NCBI GenBank assembly: GCA_037074705.1
Contig: CM073590.1
Location: 183,490,746 to 183,554,745 of the forward strand
Length of the DNA: 64,000 nucleotides
Reading direction: 5' to 3'
From: Zhengitettix transpicula
Lineage: Eukaryota; Arthropoda; Insecta; Orthoptera; Tetrigidae
The position numbers were made by a program, and so were the translations under genes. Below are positions 46,764 through 59,601 of the stretch, one piece after another. The notes beneath the pieces are model-generated. The model was not told the DNA's origin and ran no database searches. It saw nothing but the letters and a program-made list of their open reading frames with translations. Position 1 is the stretch's first letter; each line of letters opens with the position of its first letter.

Positions 46764-48661
46764 CAAGTAAATTTTATTACAATTAATTGACGTTTATTTG
46801 TGGGATTGAAATTAATCAGTACAAACTAACTATGGAGACAAACAATTTACTTTAGTTTCTAATGTGTCATGCCATTCAGCGTAAAAAGTAATTTTCTGTT
46901 CACTTCGCATCTCCATTGCAGCTGTTTATTGTTTCACTTCAACACAAAGGGCTAAAAAATCAAAATAATTAAAATTGTTTGATGTATTGTATACTATAGC
47001 ACTATAATAAGGCGCCTCATTGAGCGAATTTGTTAATAAAAATCAATGGTGGCGTATCGAAGAGGCGAGAAATCTGTCTAGGCGGACATAACTGTCGACA
47101 TGCAATGGCTATTTGACATGAAGTGGAAATTTATCTGTAACTAAAATTATCATATAGTCACTGAACCACATTAGTCTCAAGGGCAAACATCTAATATCTC
47201 AATGCTGTCCGTTGAGAGTGATTGTAATCAAATTGACGAAGTAGAACAAATACGGAGGAGTAATCAACATGGAGCAGGTATCGAGGGACAGGCGAGTTGC
47301 GATATCAGCAAACAGGCTTATTAAAGCAGCTGTGCGGAGACAAATTCCAGAGGAATTGCCGCTTCGAATGCCACATTGCTCCAGATGTGCGGCTACGTAT
47401 TAACTTATTGAAACGCTTACACGCGGAAAATTCATAACCACGGTAGCTATGTCATCTAGAAGATGGGTATACAGCAGATGCTAGAACAATGCTATTATAT
47501 CCCTGCTCGATCAATAATGTGTCAAGCACACGCATGTCTACGATTTATCGTCATTCACTTGCCTGTGTTATTATGATCTGCTAAATTCTGCAAAGATAAC
47601 GTCCCTTCATAGGCAAAAAATTAAAATACAATAGTTTTATTATCTTTATTTTTTATTTTCAACAAGGTGCTAAAGAATTCCACCCTTACGACATTTCGGA
47701 ATGATTTTACGAATTAAAACTATTTTTTATTGCACAATAGGTACAATCTGACTTCAAATTCCTCAGACAAACATTTTCATTCGAGAATTAAAAATTAAAT
47801 AATATGAATTTATAAGAAACGGTTTATTTTTTTATAGGTCTACGTTAGACAGACTTACTACCGATTAATTATTTATTTGAAAACTTGTTATATTTTGATA
47901 TCTACAGAAAAGTAATCAACGGAGTTATATAACTTGATGATTCGAAAAAATTTGAAATTATTTGTAATTAATTCAATGTCTTATTTCGTACATCGCCTGA
48001 GGCCACCTCATAACTGCTATAACCGGATTATCGTGTTCGGCAGCCAAAGTACCAGTGCTAAAGTGAGTTAAAACAAAGTATTAGTTTTCGCGTGTTAGTT
48101 TAATCCTATTACTTTAAGGTGCATTTAACTACCCGACTCAATTACTTTTTTAATTATTATGAAAAAAATAAAATAACCTATAATAAATTAAATCCATTAA
48201 ATATCTCATTATGTTAAATATTTTCTATATAAGTGAATTAAAATTTATTTGGTTTACGTATTTAACTTTTTACGCTTATATATTTTTCTTACTCCTTTAT
48301 TTCGCATTTTAAAATTGTCTATTTTATATTTTTTCTCCTATTTTTTAGGCGTTTATACGTCGAGGTCATTTAGAGACTTACATTTACACTACGTTGCATT
48401 ATATGATTCTTTAAAAATTATTATATTTTTATTTCCTTACAAATGTTTCATATTTATGTATTGTTCCTTTTTCTTGGATCTATTATCAAATTTCCATAAT
48501 TTTCACTTATTTCGTTACATATTTATAAGTTATGAATTTGCCAAACTTTCTCAGTAGAGGACTAATGGAATCAATTAATCTAATTGTAAACTAATCTTCC
48601 CGTGCTGAAGTGAACTTCAAGAAGTGGTTCAGATTATATGTTGGGAAGATTAAATATATAT
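46764..48661. other. No gene; a stray primer-site-like motif at its left edge
   Basis: TGGCGCCCAAC at 46753-46763 precedes this stretch without a matching LTR. The rest is AT-rich; a T-rich 102-codon frame (48249-48557) is low complexity. Confidence 0.4.
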
Positions 48662-49525
48662 TGTAATAATTAGAAATTAAGACATTGTTATAATTGGAAA
48701 GAAAATAGAGGACTCATTATTAGGGGATAAAGCGTACGCCGCAACAAGGCGGCGAAGAAAAGGAAACATTGTTGAGAATTTTACGCGCTCAAAATCTACG
48801 AGACGAGGAAGTTCAGTTGGGCAGCAGACATAGAACAGTTCGAAAGCAATCTTCAGTCAGGCAATGAACGGCGAGCAGACGCAAATAGAACAGTCTGATA
48901 GCAGCGACAAACATTCTCTAAAATATTAAAACAATCTTCAGTAGGGAAGGAGAGATTGAAATTAAAGTCGTAATTGGTGGCAGAGCGGAAATTCAACCCG
49001 GAGAACCATAGACAAAATACATCTAAAACTACACGAGATCTGGAAATCCAGGTTGCAGTAAAGCTTCGAGAAACTACGCCAATTAGGATGTGTTAAAATT
49101 TAAAGCCTGTGAATACTAGAATCAGTGATATCCCCAAATCGTGTGCTCTAAAAACCAAAAATGAGACCTGGGCGGCCGTAAGTAGTAAACTTTAAAATTG
49201 ATTGTAAACCACTTTTAAAAGATATGTCAGATCGTTCTTTAATTATTCACTTCGTTAATTATTTAGTTCTTTAATTTAAATTCAATCTTTAGTCTTATTT
49301 TCGTCCGCAACAAATTTCGTCGATGTTCAGACGAATTAATTTACCTAAAAAGCTAAATGTAATTGATTGTATAAAATTTACCCATTTATCAAACCCAGAT
49401 AAAGACCCTGAGATCCCAAATATTATTGTATTTTAAAATTGTTAATAAAATTGTTTGTAGTTTTTCACGTAATAGTTCTTTTTATTCAGCCATCATTTGT
49501 AGTTTATATATTATAAATTATTACA
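48662..49525 (+). mobile_element. Solo LTR of the (AT)n-associated family (E)
   Basis: 864 bp from TGTAATAATTAG to AAATTATTACA, flanked by ATAT at 48658-48661 and 49526-49529. It carries ATCAAACCCAGATAAAGACC near the 3' end. TG...CA ends, a 4-bp duplication and no internal region make it a clear solo LTR. Its right flank abuts a Penelope-associated repeat. Confidence 0.8.
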
Positions 49526-49532
49526 ATATATA

Positions 49533-49822
49533 TGAAAAATTTACGTCTGATTGAAAAATAATTAAGAAAGATAGCAAAATAATGCAAAAGAAGTGATAAT
49601 ATAAATATCACACAACGTTTCTGGTATCCTTGTTCCTTTATTCAAGCGCTAAGAAGATCCTACAGCGACTCAAACTTTTGAGTTTTGTCAACTGAATAGT
49701 GTAGTTGTGTCGCTCTAGTCTTTTAGCACCTGAAGAAAGGGACAAGTTTCCCATAAAAGTTTTGTGGTATTTATAGTATCACTTCTTTTGTGTGTATTTG
49801 GCTATCTTTCTTATTATTAATA
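49533..49822. repeat. Penelope-associated palindromic repeat, copy 8 (both arms)
   Basis: It starts GAAAAATTTACGTCTGATTG, with a left arm to TTCAAGCGCTAAGAAG. The right arm runs from GTCAACTGAATAGTGTAG through CACCTGAAGAAAGGGACAAG to GGCTATCTTTCTTATTATTA. The GAAAC box of the right arm is mutated (TAAAAG). Confidence 0.85.
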
Positions 49823-51124
49823 TTAAATATTCATGTTTAAAAATTAGTGTGCGATATAAAAGCACGGTACGGAATACTTACCTACAATGGCGATGTTGCG
49901 TAGTTTTATATAGGCGGGATCAATGTTGGCAGATTCATCAAATTTGTTCCCGCAACTGTTGCAGATCCTCACAGCTCGCTACGACTCTCAAGAACTACCC
50001 ACGTTTAAACTGCAGTTGTCCCTCACGGCCGGAAGAGACGAACGCCTCTCTCACGGACAGTACAAACATTACGCTTCTTATCGAAGGCATATTTATGGGT
50101 AGTTTTCACTGAAAACGGACTCCCAGAATACGCAATTTTGGGTCAGTGTTCCTCAACAGAGAGCACGACTTATCTATACGATGATCTCCATTCCGCCAGT
50201 TTCCAATGCATACGGCCGTTAGACCTCCATTTTTACATTATCTTTTTACTCCGTCGTTTTAGACACAACTATGCTTAGATCATCTTATAATCACCAGGTG
50301 AAGATAAATTAAACTTAATTAACCCTTTTCTGGGTCACACATTCGCTTTGTTGGATGCCCTCTGAAAAATAATACGTCTGATAATAGACATGAATAAATC
50401 TGAAATAAAGAGATAACGAACTTAATTTAATATACTTATATATCTCTGAGTTCGCCCTCGCCACACTATGACCTACATTTCCTTACATGAACATTTTTCC
50501 CAGGATAAACCGTGGTACTATGGTTGCAAATCCTCGAGTATCGTCCACATGGACATCAAGACCTGAGGTTTGCCGGGCGACTGGAACGGTGGCCGGAAGA
50601 CTTGAAGTGCCATCAATATGTTGCTGTTATGTGAGATACAACTCTCTCCCGAAGTGAGCTATTCCTCAAGTGCTCAACAGAAATCGCTCTTTCAGGTCTA
50701 TTCTCATTGGTTGATTTTGCTACGAGATAGGGCATCTTTCCCTACCACTGAACTGGTTGGACCCCACCATTCTAAGAGAAGCGTAGCGGAATTCCTTCAT
50801 TGAATCATGTTGTCTTATTGTCCCCAATATTTTCTGTATTCTCCAACCCCGAGTACCGTTCGACGCCACTCGCCCGTCTCCAGCAACCTGGCCCGCATGT
50901 GGCCTCAGTCTTTTACTTAAAACCCATAAAATTAATAAATAATTTTTCTGAAATAGATTCCCAAAAGAATAATATCAATAATTGAAAATTTGTTCGAATT
51001 ATTAGCTTTATTTGCAACAAATAATTAAAATTGAATATTTCAACTTAAACTCTTCGTATATACTGATTTAATCATTGTACAGTTTTTGACCTGCATAAGC
51101 TGATTTGGATGAAAACATACATAG
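49823..51124. other. No gene; faint LTR likeness at 50.46-50.60 kb
   Basis: AGGATAAACCGTGGTNNTATGG and GGTTTGCCGGGCGACTGGAA vaguely recall the LTR at 0.9-1.6 kb. The likeness is too weak to call. Frames at 49792-50112, 50618-50803 and 50800-50985 are unremarkable. Confidence 0.35.
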
Positions 51125-51190
51125 TTTTTTTTAGAGTGACAGGCTACATGAGGGCAATCCACGTGGTCGAAACTTCCTTTCAATAGCATA
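51125..51190 (-). repeat. Tail repeat, copy 8 (very short)
   Basis: Poly(T), AGAGTGACAGGCTACATGAG, GGCAATCCACGTGG and so on, cut off after CAATAGCATA. Only about 66 bp of the 3' end was inserted or kept. Confidence 0.8.
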
Positions 51191-52117
51191 CAAATTCATT
51201 TATATGCATACTTCCTCAAACCATATTGCCAGTAGAGTAACAATATTTTTATATGGCCCACAAAATATTTAATTGGATGTATTTACGACGGAATTGTAAA
51301 GTGCTATGTAGGCGATTTTAGGAGAGTGGTTAGATTACATAAAATATGATTAAGGCTCGGGATTCGAAAGATAATTGAAGTCCTCCATCAACGTCTCTCA
51401 GACGTTAATATTAAATATAGTCGGCCGGAGAGTTATGAAACTTTAATGTAAGCGAAAAGCACCTACTCCATTTTCCGTTCACGCATTTCGTGGAGTAATT
51501 TGTCTCCCAGCAGAAACCCATTTGTTTTTCGGTGAAGAGTAATTTGCAAACTTGAGCTCAATCAGTTCCATTCGTAACCTTTTTTTACTGACTGATTAAT
51601 TCTCGTATTTGAAGGGCGCAAAGTCTTCTCTTAAAACTAGTGGAATAAAATCTGAAAGGAAGACCGGTAATAAGTATGAAACAATTTGAAATTCCGATTC
51701 TAATCAAAATATTTTTGGAGGAAGTACATGATATAGGAAGAAATCAAATTATTTTACACATTTGTTGTTTAAACTAATGTTTATCTCCCTCTAATCCTAT
51801 TGGAACTGAACAGAAATAAACAGTTCTGCCCCTTAGTAAATGCTTGTATGTTATTAGATTACGGCAAAGTAAATTAATCAGATAGTAAACTTTAAAATTA
51901 AGAAGGGGCAGGAGTTCTTCTGTATTTAGTTAAAAATTGACTTATTTCCACATTATTTTTAATTTATTTATTGTTATTCAGCGTTAAAAACAAACTGTCG
52001 TATATGTTTTAGATAAATTTTATTTAAAATAGTTTAACATTTATAAGAAATATTTGAAGTGGGAATGAAACATAATTATACAAAATTCTGTCTCCTTATC
52101 CTTCTGAGGAAAATATC
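51191..52117. other. No gene recognised
   Basis: AT-rich DNA between two tail repeats. Confidence 0.45.
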
Positions 52118-52600
52118 TTTTTTTTAGGGCAACAGACTACATGAGGGTGATCCACATTGGGCAACTCCCCTTTAATAGCATAGGAAGGGATTTGAAAGGG
52201 GGATGTGGAAGGGTAGAGGAAGGTAGCCAAGGGTTAACTAGGGGCCCCGGGCTATAGTTTAAGGATCCTACCCGGCATTCGCCTAAAGAAATGCAGGGAA
52301 AACCTTAGAAAAACCTGCATCGGGTAGGTCGGGCATTGGGTACTTGTCCCACGCCCTTCCGATAGCGGGAGAGGAGTTTGATGTGGGGACGCAGCATTCC
52401 CTTCTCCGTGCCTCGACCAGTTTAGGAGGCAGCTGGCCGACTGTTCCAATGGGAACAGGGAACAGCTCTTACCGTATGTCCAAGGTCTGTGACCCCGGAA
52501 CATACACCTCTCAAAACAGGCCGAGGTGCCTCGGCTTGTGGGAACCTTAGTTCAAAAACGGAGAGGAAAAGGCAAACCCAAAGGTAGCCCCTTCGTCTTA
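52118..52600 (-). repeat. Tail repeat, copy 9
   Basis: Starts TTTTTTTTAGGGCAACAGAC and runs about 480 bp to the GGTAGCCCCTTCGTC block, short of the hairpin seen in the longest copies. Confidence 0.87.
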
Positions 52601-52819
52601 CAGTCGGGTGCGCACGTACATTTTTTACGCCATCATTAAACATCGAGTGAATGACTTAATGTTACTTAGTCTGAATGTTAACGCTTAATGATAAATTTCA
52701 AAGTACTGAATTCTTTTTAAAGTGTGTTGTTTGCCTGGTAACTGATACAATGAAGTTACAATAAATATAATTATTCTGAAATTGAAATATAATACGTTAA
52801 ATGTATACTAATTATATAA

Positions 52820-53095
52820 GTAAAGATCCAATAAACAGATTAAACGAAGTGATCATGTAAATACCAGACAATGTTTCTGCAACACTTGTTCCTTTCATCA
52901 GGCGATTAAAAACGCAAGAGCCGTGAGAACGACACAACCGCAGGGACCAGGTGACGAACTTTTGTTGAGCGATTGTGTTTTTCCCACGGCTCTTGCGTTT
53001 TTAATCACCTGATGAAAGCAACAAGTATTACGGAAACATTGTGCAGTATTTACTTCATCACTTCATTTAGTCTGCCTTTTGGATATTTATTTACC
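52820..53095. repeat. Penelope-associated palindromic repeat, copy 9 (divergent, both arms)
   Basis: Left arm AACGAAGTGATCATGTAAAT, CCAGACAATGTTTCTGCAAC, CTTTCATCAGGCGATTAAA. Right arm TTTAATCACCTGATGAAAGC, ACGGAAACATTGTGCAG, CACTTCATTTAGTCTGCC. Both arms, read outward, contain the canonical CTGATGA with a downstream GAAAC. It is the best hammerhead-like pair in the window. Confidence 0.85.
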
Positions 53096-54365
53096 TCTTA
53101 AGTGTAATTATTTTGAATATATAATTTTTAACAACTAACACTAGTTTGCGATATAATCGTAGAATAATTTACCTCCGAGAAATTGGAGAAAATAAACTAT
53201 TATAATGAAATGATGCCCGATGTGAACTTTAAATAAGTTAGTGAATCAAGAAAATAATAGAAAACCAAATGATTTGTAATGAAATATAATATTGTAGTTA
53301 TGAAAGTTATTCATGCTCTAAATTTACTACCCTTTAAATTTTGGATTTCTAATTTTTTTTCTAATGATGCCAGCAACAAAATGAGTCTAATTTAAAGGAG
53401 TCAAAAGAGGAAACGTAGGATATTTCTGAGAATACCTTACAGGAAATAAATATAAGTGGTAACAATTAGAACATATAGACTAGACTGTATCTATCCTTAC
53501 TATAATAAAGGAATTTTCATTTAACTCTTGTCTTCTTTCCCAGATAATTTAACAGCGAATGGGAGATTAATTAAGTAAATATATTTGAGAAAAATAGTGC
53601 CAGTTAGATATTAAAAACGGCTAATCGACTTCCTATGACGCTAATGGTATTCTAAAATTAAAAAAGTAAACAGGAATACTGTTTTACAGAAATGGTTTTA
53701 CAACTAAAGACGAAAGCTTGTATACTATTTTACTCTATCAACTGCATTTGATAGGAGTAATCGATAGAGGCTTACGTTTTCAAACACGACACACTAGAGC
53801 CATCGTAAATTATACATTCCCGGCACATATCTATGATTTACAAATCACCCGTGCTCTGTTATTAATTATTTATTGGTCTGGTTCCGCAACGCTAATGCAA
53901 TTATGCGGCGACAAGTCATGCGCTGGTGGCGGTGAATCGTACGCCGTTACCATGGAGACCGTCACAGCTGAAAACGGATTTGATATGTGACCATTCGAGA
54001 ATTGCATGGCTGATACGCTTTGCCAGTTAACGGATGTGCAGAGAGCACAAGTGCGGTATGTTTTAACCTGCTCGGAAGTAATATAAAGAAGCTTTTATTA
54101 ATTAAATCGTCCATGTTCTTGATGCCCCAAAATTCGCTTTGTCCTTACGAAATTCAGGTACAGTAGTTTGTAGAAGAACCTCTGCAGGGATATTTAAACG
54201 GGGAATATGATTACACAAAGTTTGTGTCCCTGTGAAGAATCATTACTTCGCATTCGAAAACAATAAGTGATAAACATGAACGTTCATGATCTCTAAAATT
54301 GGAGATAATTAATTGACAAAACATGCCGTGGTATGTGAATTTCTAAACCAGATGTATATATATAT
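53096..54365. other. No gene confirmed
   Basis: A 90-codon frame at 53718-53990 includes a GC-richer end (SGSATLMQLCGDKSCAGGG), but I recognise no family and see no splice context. The rest is AT-rich. Confidence 0.4.
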
Positions 54366-55614
54366 TGTAATACCCAATTAAGAAGGACATAAATTTTGTT
54401 CATATTTCATAAGATTTGTTTACCAACCCAGACTGGGGGATTCTTGGGTGGCTTGTATAAAAATATAATAAAATTATGATTGACGGCGGAAAAGCTCACC
54501 AATTGGGAGGACTATAATTGGACGTTTTAGCGGCTCTTAGAGATAATGTTTTTGACAGACATCGGAACGAAACCCTAAAGGAATAATGACAAAAGTTTTT
54601 TGTGGACATCCAATTATATTATAAGGAAATGTTTATTTAACAATATTGAGTAGCTCTCTGAGAGTGAGAAAGCCAGATGAGGTCCGAACGTGGGAACTCA
54701 AAAACTGTGGGGGATGGGAAATGAATATTCTGGAGAGGGGGAGGCGGATAGAAAAGTCAGTTGGACTGTAGATCTCAAAGGAGGAGGACGTGGAAAATAG
54801 ATGCTGAAGTATAACTAAATGTTGGTTTACTGACTTTGTGGAAGGACTTAATCAATGATCGTCTGAGAGAAAAGAAGAAAGCTTGGAGATAAACATTATT
54901 GGGCATTTCGAAATATTTCAAACAAACTGAACATTTGGCGCTGGTGATAAAATATTCGGTCAAATTGAATGGTGGCCGTGACTAAAAAAAACATTTTAGT
55001 CCATACATGCAGTCAGGAGTCTGGATATCAAAATGATAAAGTGAACGTGTCTGTGAAGCGTGTGTGTGAAAATCTGTGCACAGAAAGGCATTGTAGAGTG
55101 AAGTGCGTTCCTAAAAACCCAAATAAAATTGTAAGTAGACAGTTAGTGATAAATTTTGTAAATTGTTAAATAAGGGTAATGAGTCTTATTTCGTTTTCAT
55201 TTTATTTAACTGCATTGTTTAATTTGTAAATTTTAGTTTTCCGTTTCCTTAACAACCCAGTGAAGACCCTGGGGTATAGAGTTTGATTTATAAAATGTAA
55301 CTGGATTATTAGTATAATTTAATTGTTGATGTAAAAGAATAAAAATACTATACAGAGATTTCTTGAGTTGTATTCTGGATAAATAAAATTGTTTTGTTTA
55401 TAAAATTTAATAACTTGTTTAATTTAAATTCCTTTACTCATAATTTATCTTTAGTTTGGGTATTCAATGGGAGCAAATTAATTAATTTTTCAAGTTGTTA
55501 ATAAAAAAAACAAATTTTGGGTAATAACTTGAAACAAAAATTTTAAAGATTTGTCGATTATTGTATTTTGGAGCGACAAAGTTTCAAAATTAATTATCAA
55601 GAGGTGATATTACA
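54366..55614 (+). mobile_element. Solo LTR of the (AT)n-associated family, second subfamily (D)
   Basis: 1,249 bp from TGTAATACCCAATTAAGAAG to GAGGTGATATTACA. ATAT flanks it on both sides (54362-54365 and 55615-55618), within longer AT tracts. Near its 3' end it has AACAACCCAGTGAAGACCCT, matching LTR C (complement), and near its start CCAACCCAGACTGGGGG. No internal sequence or primer site follows. Frames of 60-66 codons inside it are incidental. Confidence 0.8.
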
Positions 55615-55656
55615 ATATATATATATATATATATATAGATAGATAGATATAGATAT
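55615..55656. repeat. (AT)n / (TAGA)n microsatellite
   Basis: AT units followed by TAGATAGATAGATATAGATA. Confidence 0.95.
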
Positions 55657-56030
55657 AATACAGATAAAATTAAGAAGGTGAACCCCACATATGTAAGTCA
55701 CACGTTTCTACGCGTATACATTTAAACAATATGAAGTGAATGATTTTAAATTTCACTATGAAACAAGTTAGACCATAATGGAAAACATTAACAAAATAGA
55801 AGGATAATTTTGGCTTGGATTATATAACCAACGCGGTATAATTTCTTGTAAATGTGAAAAATTACACATCGATTACACAACTACAGATAATGGAACAAGG
55901 AATTATAATTATAAACAAACATTAAAACCGAAATAAAAAAGAAATATGGTTCGATAAAACTACAACCGTGAATTTTTATTTGAAATAAATAAGTATTCAA
56001 TTCATATATATAGAGAATCTTTCACAAGGG
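55657..56030. other. No gene recognised
   Basis: AT-rich spacer. Confidence 0.45.
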
Positions 56031-56191
56031 TCAGATCGTAAAGACCATGGTTAATTTGAATGGATGTATGAAGATGGAAAAATTTCGCTCGGACCAGTTA
56101 TCGAACCCTGGACTTCCCGCTTACGTGTTACAGTCAACATTTTTCCATCCTCATATTTTCATTCAACTTAACCGTGGCCTTTACGGTCTGA
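56031..56191. repeat. Inverted repeat with a tRNA-like loop
   Basis: Arms 56031-56084 and 56138-56191 are complementary (CAGATCGTAAAGACCATGG versus CCGTGGCCTTTACGGTCTG; GATGGAAAAATTT versus ACATTTTTCCATC). The 53-bp loop, on minus, reads like the 3' half of a tRNA (GTCCAGGGTTCGATAACTGG). Confidence 0.75.
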
Positions 56192-56309
56192 TGCTTGAAT
56201 TAAAAAATTCCAATTGATCAATTTACATAAAATCCGTTCTTAATTCGGGTTCTAGAATTCGCCATGGAATAACTGTGGTTCGTAAATTTTAGGTCAGCCG
56301 CATTCGGTT

Positions 56310-56425
56310 TAATGGGTGGGGGAATTTCGCGCTGGATCTGGAGTCGACAGCGACACCTCAGTGGCAGAGCTTCCACCCGGTAAGCGGGTGGTCCCTGCTT
56401 CGATTTCTGGTACGGTCGTAATTTT
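56310..56425 (+). repeat. tRNA-derived SINE head
   Basis: CTGGAGTCGAC leader (56338-56348), then a D-arm region ACACCTCAGTGGCAGAGC. The anticodon stem-loop is CACCC-GGTAAGC-GGGTG, perfect, with TAA at the anticodon position. A B-box-like GCTTCGATTTC follows. The T-stem has two mismatches, so this is not a functional tRNA gene. Confidence 0.65.
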
Positions 56426-59400
56426 TGAATACTCTTCCTTGTAAATAGGTATTTTATATAATAAAACTCAAATATGTGGAAGCGATTTATACTAGCCTTA
56501 ACAGAAAATAGAATGTAAATTTTGGAAGCGGAAGAACTGATCTAAAATTATTATAAAGAAATTCTAAATAAATTAAAATCATTAATACAACCTAAACTAT
56601 ATATTTGAACTCAACAGAAATAAAATTGTGTAAGTTTATAAATAATATAAACATACGTATTCGTATGTATCTATGTAAGGCTTGTTTGCAGATATATGGG
56701 TAAAACTGAAATTATAAATGTCTACTGTACTATTTCACTCAAGTATAAGTGACCTACAAAAATAAGGTTAAATATTTTGCTTATTCATTGTAATCATTCA
56801 CTGTCGATCAAATTATATCCATATTGTAAGTTGAAACGACTGTTCACACGGACTCACAGTTGTATAGCAGACGACGTGTCGACCAGACCAATTTTACAAA
56901 ATAACTTTGTACGAAACAACTCAAATTATAAAGTATTTTTCAGTATACGTGTGTATAGTTTATTAGGTACGTATAAAATAAAAACAATATTATTATTATT
57001 TATAATATATATTTAGTTAGTTAGTTATTTTTCCTTAAGTTATTTTTATTATATGTAACAAAGGAACTGATAAATACGGTCACCGGAAAACGAAAGCTCC
57101 CACTCTATATATCAGATGAACGTTATATGGTTATTTACTTCAACCTTAATAAATACTTTATAATTCTGTTGGATAACATATGTACCATTTCATCTTAGAA
57201 ATTTAAGTTTGTTTACTAAACGAACAGAATATTTTAAGTTACACTTTATTACGTGGTTATATTCTAACAAGACTTTTTTTCCCCTTGTTATATTAAAAAT
57301 GAAAATATTTATTGTACAAATAATTTTAATGAAAAATAGAAAATATATACATTATCACATTTATACTAATAGCAAGGCAAGTCTTTGTGGTGAAAATTTA
57401 CTAGTACAACAGATTGCCAAACTTGTGGTTCAAGAGTTCAGTAACGAGGTAATTGACATTGGTGATGCAATAGTTTGGATATTTATGTTAAGCAGTTATA
57501 TCAAAAGTAATTTCTTCCATTATAATTTAATTTCAGGCGAGATTTCAAAACCAGAATATCCGAATACCAATGCTCATTAAAAAATCATGTCTGAAATCAT
57601 ACGAAATGAGAAAATAGCAAAGTGTGTTTTTTTGTTTGTATCGTTTATATAATAAATAGTTGTTTCGTGACTTTTTATCCTGCATTGTTGTAAGAACGTC
57701 GTTCATTCAACTCTACTTTAGAAAAATTGCCATGACATAGCATTTCAATATATTCAAGATTCACCTTTGTTATTTCGAAAAAAGATTTTGAATTAAATTT
57801 ATATAACATAAAAATGAATGAATGTATTAAACAAAATACTTAATGGAAATCAAATTAAAGTCCCCCGAATAAAGAATTTTATGTGCTTTAGAATTCCTAA
57901 TAAAATAACGTGTAAATCGTTGGAAAAACGTATTGAACCCAAGCCCAGAAAAAAAACAATTATTTTCCGGAAACTCTTCGTAGATTTTGTAGTAGACTAT
58001 GATGTGCAATACTGCCGACGAATAAAATCGACGCTACGAATCCCTTTTCTGATATTAAGCAATACTCAATTTAAGTGACTTTAGATGCTTATATCAATGA
58101 TTTGAAACGAAAGTGTATAAGTATAGTGCTCCTTCTTTTTTGATAATCCTTAATGATTACTTATACCAAAGTTATGTAAGTTATCCATTGAAGTCACAAA
58201 ATTGGGTAGATAAAGTTCCTTGCCATACTGACTCTGGTGTGGAAGTTTGAGTTTAACTAGAAAACATGTGTTCAAGCATCATCGAATTTCATAATCTGGT
58301 AAGCGACCATCAACAGACTACAGTGATTTATTTAATTATAAGTAATAATTATCAGGCTGTTCAAGAGTGTGAATGATTTTTTTTTACTTTCAGCAATAAC
58401 TAAATCAGAGTTAACCATTTAATAGTGTTAAAGTAGATCGAGTATTCAGATAATTCAATAGAGATGTGCTTCAACTAAATTGAAACTACATTTGTATGAA
58501 ATTAAAATTTGTTTTCATAGTTTGGAATATATGCTTCTTCATTAATTTATTAAATTTGTGACAAAGTTAGTGGATCAATATAAAATATCTGGGTACCTAT
58601 TTGTTTTCAGAATCTCGGAACAACGTTTCCGTTAGGTTTTAGCCCATACTACAATCACGGCCAGGAAGTTTGCAGGATTATTTTTTGTGGTGTTGTTACT
58701 CAGTGCTCCACCAGATGACTGAAGCCATTGTCTGTATAAAAAGCGTATTTGAAAAGGGCCGATGTAGCCAACGCAGAGCTAGAACCTTGCCATTTTCGAG
58801 ACGAAAAGGACTCGGCTTAATTTTAAATTCAGGGGTAGGTTATTCTCACCCGCCTACTTGCTTTGTCGTGGCTACGATTCAAAAGAAGCTGAATTAATTT
58901 GTTTAAAAAACATAGTTAAAAATAATTGTTTAAAAAAATAAACTGGATAACGTTCTTTTGAAAGAAAATTTAATTGTAAAAATTATATCCATTACGTTAT
59001 AAAATTAATTCATAATGTCGTGCTAAAATACTGAGGATTAAGAGGTCCTTGCGTGGGTTATTGGAGTAGATTTGGAATTTCTGCTATAACTGAGGTACAG
59101 TCCACATCACCATGGAAACAATAGCATAACCCGTCCAGCTAACCGCATATTAATGGATTAAGCGCTAAATTGCAGAATGCCACTTAGGCATGCACTAAAC
59201 ACCACGCATATGCTCGCTTCTGAAAACGATCAGATAATTTAGGGGCGCACGAAAACTTCCATTCTTGATACCTATTTTCTCTACGTATCACTAAATATTA
59301 AATCCGTAAAACTATAGTAATTGAAAAGTAGAATAAAATCACATACGAATGGAGTCGTGAAATTTTCTCGTTATGAATTATATACACAGTCAATTAAAAT

Positions 59401-59601
59401 GTGTCCAATTGAATCACAAGAATTAAAATGAAGAAGACCAAAGATTATGACAAAAATATTTTTAATGCTATTTGTTAAGTTACAAGCTTTTAAATCCGTT
59501 AATAAATAATACAAGCAAGTTTAAACGCCAACTAAGTAAATATTTATTTAGCTACTCGTAATATATTATTGAAATTGCGGAAATATATTAGGTTAAATTA
59601 A
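56426..59601. other. No gene recognised
   Basis: Over 3 kb, AT-rich. The longest frame, 57209-57580 (123 codons), has no motif, and its composition follows the AT content. Confidence 0.45.

Noticed and set aside
50461..50620. Third copy of the Gypsy-like LTR
   Set aside because: A few shared phrases only. Alignment by eye breaks down within 30-40 bp.
53718..53990. Possible host exon ending in a GC-richer segment
   Set aside because: No recognised domain, no convincing splice sites, and nothing similar nearby.
56338..56420. Functional tRNA-Leu (TAA) gene
   Set aside because: The anticodon arm is good, but the T-stem and acceptor stem have mismatches, and a shared SINE leader precedes it.
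57209..57580. 123-codon open frame
   Set aside because: No motif, AT-driven composition, no upstream or splice signals that I can see. The length is unsurprising in 64 kb.
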